5,591 nt of DNA from positions 1-5,591 of the forward strand of contig CANHYS010000185.1 of assembly GCA_947464585.1 (NCBI GenBank), read 5' to 3'. The position numbers and the translations under genes were made by a program. The notes beneath the pieces were generated by a model that saw nothing but the letters and a program-made list of their open reading frames with translations, was not told where the DNA came from and made no database searches. This document shows positions 1 to 5,269 of this stretch, piece by piece. Each line of letters begins with the position of its first letter. Position 1 is the stretch's first letter. This stretch comes from Planctomycetaceae bacterium (lineage in GTDB: Bacteria > Planctomycetota > Planctomycetia > Pirellulales > UBA1268).

Positions 1-1
1 A

Positions 2-379
2 ATCATCGCCATCGACACCGGGCTGCCGCCCGCGGCAGCCACTGCGACCACAGGCACACCCGCCGCCGCCGAGCCAGCCGCAGGAAAGCCGCCTCGCCGC
101 CCCTTGCCTGACAGACGAAAGCCGGCGACCGACAAGCAGACCTTTTCTCTGCAGGTGGCGGCACCGCTGGAGGAACTTCTCACGGTGATCGCCACACGAC
201 TGGGCCTCAAGCTCGACCTCGATCGCGAGTCACTCACCCGAGCCGGCATCGCCCCGAGAGAGATCGTGCGGGCAACCGTCAAGGATGCAACTCGCGACGA
301 ACTGCTCGACGCCATCCTCAGCCCACTCACGCTCCAGTGGACGATCAACGACGACACGCTGCGGGTGTTTGGGCGTTAG
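2..379 (+). CDS. 3' end of a gene for a protein with a C-terminal STN-like domain (partial)
   Basis: The reading frame is open from base 2 to a TAG at 377-379; the start lies outside the window. The visible 125 residues begin with a low-complexity Ala/Pro/Thr linker of about 35 residues, then a basic stretch (RRPLPDRRK). A compact domain of about 75 residues follows, from TFSLQVAAPLEELL to the end, TINDDTLRVFGR. Its pattern (PLEELL, a hydrophobic LGLKLDLD strand, then DATRDELLDAILSPLTLQW and a final DDTLRVF strand) resembles the STN or secretin/TonB short N-terminal fold that planctomycete proteins often carry. Such domains usually mediate protein contacts at the envelope, but here the domain sits at the C-terminus and the rest of the protein is unseen, so no function is assigned. 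A TTG at 104 would be an internal start, but the frame stays open upstream and the linker continues, so I treat it as a truncated gene. Confidence 0.7.
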   Translation: MIAIDTGLPPAAATATTGTPAAAEPAAGKPPRRPLPDRRKPATDKQTFSLQVAAPLEELLTVIATRLGLKLDLDRESLTRAGIAPREIVRATVKDATRDELLDAILSPLTLQWTINDDTLRVFGR

Positions 380-414
380 CTGTCTGCACGAAAAACATCG
401 CATCGTGCCGCCAC

Positions 415-432
415 GACAGGCGGATGCCTGTC
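415..432. terminator. Short hairpin in the convergent gap
   Basis: GACAGGC (415-421) and GCCTGTC (426-432) form a perfect 7-bp stem with a GGAT loop. It lies 36 bases after the TAG of the plus-strand STN-domain gene. There is no T-tract after it on either strand, so an intrinsic terminator is an inference from the position between converging genes. Confidence 0.4.
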
Positions 433-447
433 CTCAACAAGCCTCTT

Positions 448-491
448 GGCGGGGCTCCGCCCGCTGGCGAGGGCCGGGCATCGTGCCCGGC
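448..491. terminator. Pair of GC-rich hairpins between convergent genes
   Basis: Two stems follow one another. GGCGG (448-452) pairs with CCGCC (457-461) across a 4-base loop, and CCTC (442-445) with GAGG (469-472) could extend that stem imperfectly. GCCGGGCA (473-480) then pairs perfectly with TGCCCGGC (484-491) across a TCG loop, the strongest inverted repeat I found in the window. Both converging genes, ending at 379 and at 526, could use this as a bidirectional terminator. No T-run follows, so a dispersed palindromic element is an equally good reading. Confidence 0.45.
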
Positions 492-525
492 AGTCCCTGC
501 GCATTCGGCGGGACGAGCCTCATTC

Positions 526-1686
526 CTAACGGCTGCGGCTCGCGGGATCCTGACCGGCCATGCGGCGGGCGGCCTCGAGATTCTGCCGCACAGCCTTGTC
601 GCCCGGACTGATCCCCAGCGCCGTCTCGTAGGATTCGATCGCCTCGCGATACCTTCCCTGCCTCGCCTGTGCCACGCCGCGGTTTGCCCAGGCCCTGGCA
701 TCCTTGGGCTTCTGCCGGATGGCCTGATTGAAGTCGAACTCCGCCTTGCGGGGCTCGTCGGCAGCCAGATAGGCGAGCCCACGGTTGAGATAGGCCAGCA
801 TGCAGCCCCGGTCGCGTCGAATGGCGGAGGCATAGGCATTGATCGCCTCCAGTGGGCGTTCGAGTTCGACGAGCGTGAGGCCCCGCCAAAGTTCCGGCCG
901 CGGATCATCGTAGGACATGCCAGCGGCCTCCTCGAAGTCTTCCAGCGCGATGCCATACAAGCCGAGGTGAAACCAGGCGATGCCGCGCCGAAGGAAGAGC
1001 TCCGGCTCCTGCGGATCGATCTCGATTCCCTTCGAGCACGATTCGACCGATCCCCGGAAGTCTCCCAGCCGCCGCTGCACCACTCCCAACGCCAGGTGGG
1101 CAATCATCAGGTTGGGCTCCAGCTTCACGACCTCGAGGAGCATGTCGCGGGCCTCGTCAAACTTGCCCTGCCGTTCGAGCCGTTCCGCTTCGATCAGCTT
1201 TTTCTCTCCATCGGTGGGCTCTCGCCGCGATTCTTCGTCGCCCTCGTCAAAGCCAAACATGCGCTCGCGTGGCAGCGGAGCGGCGCCGCCCTCCCCGCGG
1301 ACGTCCAGATCCCGATCGCGATCCATGTCGCGATTGCGCCCCCGGTCCAGATCGCGATCCATGTCGCGATCGCGGTCCCGGGAAAATGGCCGGGCCTCCC
1401 GGCGCGGCGCGGTCTCCCTGCGTTCGGCCGGCTCCCCGGGAACGGTGGTCTCCGGGAAGGGCACGGGCAGCTTGGGCGCTGGCTTGGGCGCAGCACGCGG
1501 TTGCGGTGCGGGGGCCGCGGCCGGTGGCCGCGACGGTGCCTTCCCCGTGCCAAACGGATTGAGTTCATCGGCAAACGGATCGTCCGGCTGCAGCCGTGCG
1601 GCCACGGCGGGTGGGCCGACGAAGGCGATGAGGGCGACCGCCAGGGCGATCCCCTGCGCACAACGGGCTGTGGTCGTGGAGTACAT
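526..1686 (-). CDS. Exported TPR-repeat protein with an Arg-Asp-rich linker
   Basis: The product is 386 residues. The chosen ATG at 1686 gives a good signal peptide: an Arg at residue 8, a hydrophobic core at about 12-24 (GIALAVALIAFVG), then PPAVAA with likely cleavage near residue 30. A GGGTGA sits 5 bases upstream. The in-frame ATG at 1737 would add 17 residues ahead of the signal peptide and is less likely. Residues 31-100 are Pro/Ala-rich, and 103-128 are an Arg-Asp dipeptide-rich stretch. Residues 160-378 hold about six TPR units, recognisable from repeated patterns such as GKFDEARDMLLEVVKLEP, LNRGLAYLAADEPRKAEFDF and WANRGVAQARQGRYREAIESY. TPRs are protein-binding scaffolds; there is no catalytic domain. 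It probably acts outside the cytoplasmic membrane; its partners are unknown. It is the last of four minus-strand genes, 72 bases after the PHA-family gene, and ends at TAG (526-528) facing a convergent gene. Confidence 0.88.
   Translation of the reverse strand: MYSTTTARCAQGIALAVALIAFVGPPAVAARLQPDDPFADELNPFGTGKAPSRPPAAAPAPQPRAAPKPAPKLPVPFPETTVPGEPAERRETAPRREARPFSRDRDRDMDRDLDRGRNRDMDRDRDLDVRGEGGAAPLPRERMFGFDEGDEESRREPTDGEKKLIEAERLERQGKFDEARDMLLEVVKLEPNLMIAHLALGVVQRRLGDFRGSVESCSKGIEIDPQEPELFLRRGIAWFHLGLYGIALEDFEEAAGMSYDDPRPELWRGLTLVELERPLEAINAYASAIRRDRGCMLAYLNRGLAYLAADEPRKAEFDFNQAIRQKPKDARAWANRGVAQARQGRYREAIESYETALGISPGDKAVRQNLEAARRMAGQDPASRSR
1314..1370. repeat. Two 21-bp direct repeats, 36-bp period, inside the TPR gene
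   Basis: The 21 bases at 1314-1334 recur exactly at 1350-1370. The 36-base period equals 12 codons, so the duplication keeps the frame. It encodes the repeated MDRD-type segments in the Arg-Asp-rich linker, residues about 105-128 of the TPR protein. The surrounding GATCGCGATC-like words make the DNA partly self-complementary too. Confidence 0.75.
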
Positions 1687-1712
1687 GACGTTCACCCAGA
1701 GAGCATCGTCCA

Positions 1713-1751
1713 CCGGCACCATGCCCGGCGAGCGCACGCGGCAGGGACTGC
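1713..1751. repeat. Sequence words resembling the 473-500 hairpin element
   Basis: In the 72-base gap between the PHA-family gene and the TPR gene, the minus strand reads CCGGGCATGGTGCCGG (1728-1713). This differs from the plus-strand CCGGGCATCGTGCCCGG (474-490) by one substitution and one missing base. The 11-mer GCAGTCCCTGC (minus strand, 1751-1741) also occurs next to that hairpin (490-500, plus strand). The order of the two words is swapped, so this is not a simple copy; it may be a degenerate dispersed element or coincidence. Confidence 0.3.
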
Positions 1752-1758
1752 TCCAGCC

Positions 1759-2076
1759 CTACACCTGCTGCGACCCGATCAATCCTCCCAGCCGCTCCTC
1801 GATGCCCTCGCGGATGCGACGGCTGAACAAGGCCGCCATACCCGGAACCTCCAGGGCGACGACCAGTTCCTCGATCATGATGTCGACGGTGCCGTCGAAC
1901 TTCATCCCGCTGACGGTCAGGAGCACGCGAAGGCGGTCCTCTCCCTCCCACGAAGCTTCGATATCTCCCACGACAGCGGCATATTCATCCCGCGCCCTGA
2001 CGAGCGCCGTATCGAGCCGGCGACGGACTTCATCCCGCTCAAGCGAGTGCGGCACCCGAACTTCGATCGATTTCAC
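1759..2076 (-). CDS. Polyhydroxyalkanoic acid system family (PHA_gran_rgn-like) small protein
   Basis: The product is 105 residues, a usual size for this family. It starts at GTG (2076) behind an AGGAGA sequence 6 bases upstream and stops at TAG (1759-1761). The recognisable pattern is an N-terminal strand ending in VPHSL (residues 8-12), a charged helix (ERDEVRRRLDTAL), a central W43, then a strand with SGMKFDGTVDI (56-66), a strand LVVALEVP (71-78) and a C-terminal amphipathic helix from about 82 to 100. This matches the polyhydroxyalkanoic acid system proteins, first described near PHA synthesis genes and thought to act at the granule. No PHA synthase or phasin is visible here, so the link to PHA is by family name only; in planctomycetes such proteins are widespread and their role is not settled. 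It lies 84 bases after the mfnB-like gene and 72 before the TPR gene, probably in one transcript. Confidence 0.75.
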   Translation of the reverse strand: MKSIEVRVPHSLERDEVRRRLDTALVRARDEYAAVVGDIEASWEGEDRLRVLLTVSGMKFDGTVDIMIEELVVALEVPGMAALFSRRIREGIEERLGGLIGSQQV

Positions 2077-2082
2077 GGCTGG

Positions 2083-2088
2083 TCTCCT
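2083..2088 (-). promoter_or_regulatory. Ribosome binding site for the PHA-family gene
   Basis: On the minus strand AGGAGA stands 6 bases before the GTG at 2076. It is the best Shine-Dalgarno match in the window and fixes the GTG as the start. Confidence 0.7.
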
Positions 2089-2160
2089 GCATATCCAAGG
2101 GTTTGGAAGGCGATTCCGAAGGCTACCACGGTCGGGCTTTCCCTCGTTCAGAACTCACTG

Positions 2161-2898
2161 TCAAGCGCGACTCAGGCTGACGGCACTGCGGACAAGCCCG
2201 GCCTGCACCGCACCATCCCGGCCATTGAAGCATACAGCCGACCGCAACGCGACCACATCGGGCCGAAGGTCCCATGCAGACTGGATTTCCGTCGGGGCGA
2301 GGCGACCAGCCACGGCCACCTGCAGCCGCGCGGCCCGTGCGGCTGCCACCCACGTTGCCGGCATCCCCGGCGGACAGCAGGCGAACAGCCCCCCGGCGGT
2401 TTTGTCGAACGTGTCGATCAGCAGCACCGGACAGTTGAGCCCGGCCGCGGCGGCGATCACCTCGGGAGGTGACGGCGCCCCGGCCCGCTGCCAATCGGCG
2501 TAGGCCACCGCCACACGTTCGCTGCCGGCCGGCAGCGACTCAAATACTGCCAACAGGCGCCGCTGCCAGTCGGTCCCCGCCCCGCCGGCCAGGCCGATCT
2601 TCACGGCGGCGGGCGGCACCGCAGAGCCCTCCAACAGTGCCAGCATGCGGTCGAGCCGGCGGCGAATCGACCCGGCGACTGATTCGTCCGCTGCCTCACC
2701 CTCCAGTTCGCCACAGGCCATCGTCCACGGCCGACGTCTGCCCACCACCCGGGCCACCGCGGCGATCGCCTCCGGCTCCGCGGCACCGAGCGGACCATGC
2801 CGCGGCTCCTTGACGTCGATGATCGCGGCGCCGCCATCCAGCGCCTCGGCCGCCTCGGCGGCGTTCCGCACGCTCACGAGCAGGCCCCGCCAGTTCAC
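2161..2898 (-). CDS. mfnB: (5-formylfuran-3-yl)methyl phosphate synthase (MfnB/DUF556 family)
   Basis: MfnB condenses two glyceraldehyde-3-phosphate molecules into 4-(hydroxymethyl)-2-furancarboxaldehyde phosphate, the first committed step to the furan of methanofuran (methylofuran in bacteria). It is a cytoplasmic TIM-barrel, Schiff-base enzyme. The 245-residue product is close to the family length of about 235. The N-terminus GLLVSVRNAAEAAEAL then GGAAIIDVKEPRHGPLGA gives the expected first strand, with D28 and K30 in the DVK motif. K100 lies in VKIGLAGG. D162 and K166 in LLIDTFDKTAGGLF have the spacing of the catalytic Asp/Lys pair (D151 and K155 of the Methanocaldococcus enzyme, from memory). 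VAGRLA at 196-201 and DVVALRSAVC at 214-223 fit the phosphate-binding end of the barrel. The GTG at 2898 overlaps the TGA of the upstream membrane-protein gene as GTGA, with GGGAG 7 bases upstream. The frame is open further upstream, but only through that gene in another frame. No key residue appears lost. Confidence 0.88.
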   Translation of the reverse strand: MNWRGLLVSVRNAAEAAEALDGGAAIIDVKEPRHGPLGAAEPEAIAAVARVVGRRRPWTMACGELEGEAADESVAGSIRRRLDRMLALLEGSAVPPAAVKIGLAGGAGTDWQRRLLAVFESLPAGSERVAVAYADWQRAGAPSPPEVIAAAAGLNCPVLLIDTFDKTAGGLFACCPPGMPATWVAAARAARLQVAVAGRLAPTEIQSAWDLRPDVVALRSAVCFNGRDGAVQAGLVRSAVSLSRA

Positions 2899-2910
2899 GG
2901 CCCGACTCCC
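2895..2910 (-). promoter_or_regulatory. Translational coupling site at the mfnB start
   Basis: On the minus strand GGGAG (2910-2906) lies inside the last codons of the upstream gene, 7 bases ahead of GTG (2898-2896). That GTG shares bases with the upstream TGA (2897-2895). A ribosome ending on the first gene can restart on mfnB, which suggests tied production of the two proteins. Confidence 0.7.
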
Positions 2911-3512
2911 ACCGACTGGCCTTCGGGCGTCTGCCCCTCGGACGGTGGCCCATTGGCCAGCGTCCGCTTGGCGTCGACGAGCTGACGGCTGAGTCGCCGG
3001 GCAAGGTCCGCCGACAGCGGCTCGCACCAGCGGCCGTCGAACACCACATACCCGTCGTCCCACGTGCCCCAAGGCGTGAAGGTCGCTCGCTTGGAAAAGT
3101 CGGCGGCGCGTTCCGCCAGTCGCATCACCAGCGTGTTCACCCGGAAGGCCGCGTGGTCGCCACAGGTCAGCTCGCCGCTGCGGTCGATTGGATTCGACCC
3201 TTGAAAAAAGCACTCCACCGCGTCGAGCGGCACGTCCTCGACGGTGGTTGGCGACAGCCTGACCCGCAGGCAGCCGCCCACGCGTTCGAGCCGCGGCCGC
3301 GCCGCGGCGTACGCCAACACACCGACGATCCCGGCCGCCATGCCGCAGAATGGCACCGCCACCAGCAGGAAGGAGGGGAGCGACGACGCGCTCAGGGCCA
3401 GCGCCACGATGAGCCCGCCTGCCACGACGGCCGCCACCAACGCCAGCCACGCCACGGGACGGAGATTGCCCCGCAGCCAGATCGCGCTGGTTTCACCACG
3501 CTCGTTCGTCAT
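2895..3512 (-). CDS. Two-TM membrane protein of unknown function, coupled to mfnB
   Basis: The product is 205 residues from ATG (3512) to TGA (2895-2897). The Shine-Dalgarno sequence is weak or absent. Residues 1-18 are polar. Two hydrophobic helices follow, at about 19-41 (PVAWLALVAAVVAGGLIVAL) and 47-70, joined by a short turn (SASSLP). Residues 71-190 form a soluble domain that would lie on the same side of the membrane as the N-terminus, probably the cytoplasm. It includes VPLDAVECFFQGSNP (94-108), VMRLAERAADF (129-139), TPWGTWDDGYVVFDGRWCEP (146-165) and the helix ADLARRLSRQLVDAKRTL. The last 15 residues are Gly/Pro/Ser/Gln-rich. I do not recognise a named family; the AVECFF and WCEP segments recall uncharacterised planctomycete proteins. 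It is the first gene of the minus-strand set and overlaps mfnB by 4 bases, so a role near methylofuran or C1 metabolism is a reasonable guess but not shown. Confidence 0.8.
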   Translation of the reverse strand: MTNERGETSAIWLRGNLRPVAWLALVAAVVAGGLIVALALSASSLPSFLLVAVPFCGMAAGIVGVLAYAAARPRLERVGGCLRVRLSPTTVEDVPLDAVECFFQGSNPIDRSGELTCGDHAAFRVNTLVMRLAERAADFSKRATFTPWGTWDDGYVVFDGRWCEPLSADLARRLSRQLVDAKRTLANGPPSEGQTPEGQSVGVGP

Positions 3513-3582
3513 TGTGCTTTCACGATCCCAGCCGGTTTCATACCATTCCCGCGGCGGATTCCACTGGAGCCAGTTCTACATC
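3513..3582. promoter_or_regulatory. Divergent intergenic region (inferred promoters)
   Basis: These 70 bases separate the starts of the minus-strand operon and the plus-strand transporter. If each side is transcribed on its own, promoters for both must lie here or within the first codons. I see no convincing -35/-10 pair and no clear operator palindrome. The only ribosome-site candidate is GGAG at 3566-3569, 13 bases before the transporter ATG, which is longer than usual. Confidence 0.35.
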
Positions 3583-5190
3583 ATGCGCGACGCGACACCC
3601 TCGCACCCGACCGCCCCGATTTCCTCAGCCTCATCGGCGTCTTCCGGAACGCTTGCCGGGATCGCCGCCCTTCTGGTGGCCTACGCCGCTGCGGCCGCCT
3701 TCGGCTGGCCGCAACATGGTCGTGATTTGCTGGTGCAGGCACAAGCGACCCCACACGCCGCCCACGAGCCAGCCGCCCACGACGGAGCCCATGCACCTGC
3801 TGCCGGCGACGCAGGTGGCATCAGCACCTCCCCGCCGACGCTCACAGTGCTGCCTTTCGCGCTCTTGCTTGCCGCCATCGCGATCCTGCCGCTCACGGCG
3901 CACCTGTCGCACTGGTGGGAGCACAATTCCAGCAAACTGCTGGTGGCCGGCGGGCTGGCGCTGGTCACGCTGGGCTACTACGCCTTCATGCACCGGCATC
4001 CGGTCGACCTCCACTTCCCGACACACGGCATCGTCGCGCCGGCCCCGGCCGGTCCGTCGTGGGGCGTGGCCGGCGCCGTCCTCACCAACGCGATGATGGC
4101 GGAATACGTGCCATTCATCGTGCTCCTCTTCGCGCTCTACTGCATTACCGGCGGCGTGCGGATCGAAGGCGATCTGGAGGCCACACCCACCGTCAACACC
4201 GCATTTCTCGGTGTCGGTGCCCTCGCCGCCAGTTTCATTGGCACGACTGGTGCCGCCATGCTGCTCGTGCGGCCGCTTCTGGAAACCAACCGCGAGCGGC
4301 GGATCGTGGCCCACACGGTCGTGTTCTTCATCTTCCTTGTCTGCAACTGCGGCGGCTGCCTGCTGCCGATCGGCGATCCGCCACTGTTTCTCGGCTATCT
4401 CGAGGGCGTCGATTTCCTCTGGACGCTGTCGCTCTGGAAGCCTTGGCTCGTCACCAACAGCCTGCTGCTGGCAGTCTACTGGCTCTGGGACACGTTCTAC
4501 GCCCACCCCCGCGAACGCGCCAGCGACATCCAGCGCGACGTCCGCACGGCCGGCCCACTGAAGATCAGCGGCCTCTGGCCCAACGCCCTGCTGATGGCCG
4601 GCGTCATCGCCGCGGTGGCAGTGCTCGACCCAGCCAAGGCCGTGCCCGGCACGAACTGGCACCCCTGGATATTTCTCCGTGAGGCGGTGCTGCTGACGCT
4701 CGTGGCCCTGTCGCTGGCCCTCGGCTCGAGCGAGATACGCACGCGCAATGGCTTCACGTACGGGGCGATACTGGAAGTGGCCGCGCTCTTCCTGGGCATC
4801 TTCGTCTGCATGCAGCCGGCTCTGGCGTTGCTGCACGAGCATGGTGCCAGCCTCGGCATCCATTCGCCGCGGGCGTTCTTCTGGGCGACCGGGGCCCTCT
4901 CGAGCGTCCTCGACAACGCCCCGACCTACCTCGTCTTTTTCAAGGCCGCCCAGGCGCTGCCCGCAGACGGCGCCACCATGGCGGGCGTTGACGTCGGTCG
5001 GCTGGCCGCCGTCAGTCTGGGGGCGGTGTTCCTTGGGGCGATGACCTACATCGGCAACGGGCCAAATTTCATGGTGAAGGCAATTGCCGAGCAATCCGGC
5101 GTGAAGATGCCGAGTTTCTTCGGCTATTGTGTATACAGCTTTGGCGTGCTCCTGCCGGTCTTCATCCTGGTCTCCCTGCTGTTTCTGTAA
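3583..5190 (+). CDS. Ion-transporter-superfamily antiporter (CitMHS_2-type, Na+:H+ antiporter-like)
   Basis: The product is 535 residues, ATG (3583) to TAA, an inner-membrane secondary transporter with many hydrophobic helices. From about residue 88 on it follows the family annotated as putative citrate transporter or sodium:proton antiporter: LPFALLLAAIAILPL (90-104), AEYVPFIVLLFALYCITGGV (173-192), TPTVNTAFLGVGALAASFIGTTGAAMLLVRPLL (201-233 in total), FFIFLVCNCGGCLLPIGDPPLFLG (248-271 in total), SVLDNAPTYLVFF (441-453) and TYIGNGPNFMVKAIAE (488-503). The two discontinuous motifs, IGDPPLF and the later DNAPT/GNGPN, are the sort of substrate- or ion-binding re-entrant segments seen in this superfamily. 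The true substrate (Na+, citrate, another anion) cannot be told from sequence. Unusual is the N-terminus: one extra hydrophobic segment (25-41), then an Ala/His/Pro-rich linker (52-85). It probably has its own promoter, diverging from the mfnB set. Confidence 0.85.
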   Translation: MRDATPSHPTAPISSASSASSGTLAGIAALLVAYAAAAAFGWPQHGRDLLVQAQATPHAAHEPAAHDGAHAPAAGDAGGISTSPPTLTVLPFALLLAAIAILPLTAHLSHWWEHNSSKLLVAGGLALVTLGYYAFMHRHPVDLHFPTHGIVAPAPAGPSWGVAGAVLTNAMMAEYVPFIVLLFALYCITGGVRIEGDLEATPTVNTAFLGVGALAASFIGTTGAAMLLVRPLLETNRERRIVAHTVVFFIFLVCNCGGCLLPIGDPPLFLGYLEGVDFLWTLSLWKPWLVTNSLLLAVYWLWDTFYAHPRERASDIQRDVRTAGPLKISGLWPNALLMAGVIAAVAVLDPAKAVPGTNWHPWIFLREAVLLTLVALSLALGSSEIRTRNGFTYGAILEVAALFLGIFVCMQPALALLHEHGASLGIHSPRAFFWATGALSSVLDNAPTYLVFFKAAQALPADGATMAGVDVGRLAAVSLGAVFLGAMTYIGNGPNFMVKAIAEQSGVKMPSFFGYCVYSFGVLLPVFILVSLLFL

Positions 5191-5269
5191 ATAGACTCTG
5201 AACTGCCTCTGAAGTGCCGGCGGCTGCCCTGCCCGCCCGGCGGCTCGCACCACCCCGGCATCAAACCGC

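Noticed and set aside
1687..1737. ATG at 1737 as the start of the TPR protein
   Set aside because: It would place 17 residues ahead of a typical signal peptide. The ATG at 1686 starts directly before it.
337..2472. 711-codon open frame on the plus strand
   Set aside because: It lies opposite the TPR, PHA-family and mfnB genes, all with clear family patterns. Its own translation is Arg/Pro/Gly/His-rich with no domain pattern, as expected for the antisense of GC-rich genes.
2899..3450. Upstream extension of the mfnB reading frame
   Set aside because: The added residues are Arg/Gly-rich and overlap the two-TM gene in another frame. The GTG at 2898 has a ribosome site and matches the family N-terminus.
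3512..3542. Possible sigma70-like promoter for the transporter (TTGTGC ... TTCATA)
   Set aside because: The boxes match poorly and the spacing is about 19 bases, so it is no better than chance in this gap.
3244..3582. Upstream extension of the transporter reading frame
   Set aside because: It overlaps the divergent two-TM gene and reads as low-complexity Arg/Ser/Ala sequence. The ATG at 3583 is the first sensible start outside that gene.
3631..5253. 540-codon open frame on the minus strand
   Set aside because: It lies opposite the transporter. The translation is Gln/Glu/Arg/His-rich, which is what the complement of membrane-helix codons gives in this frame.
5191..5269. Terminator between the transporter and RNase D
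   Set aside because: Only short competing stems exist, such as GCCGG (5216-5220) with CCGGC (5237-5241) across 16 bases, and no T-run follows. I see nothing firm in this gap.
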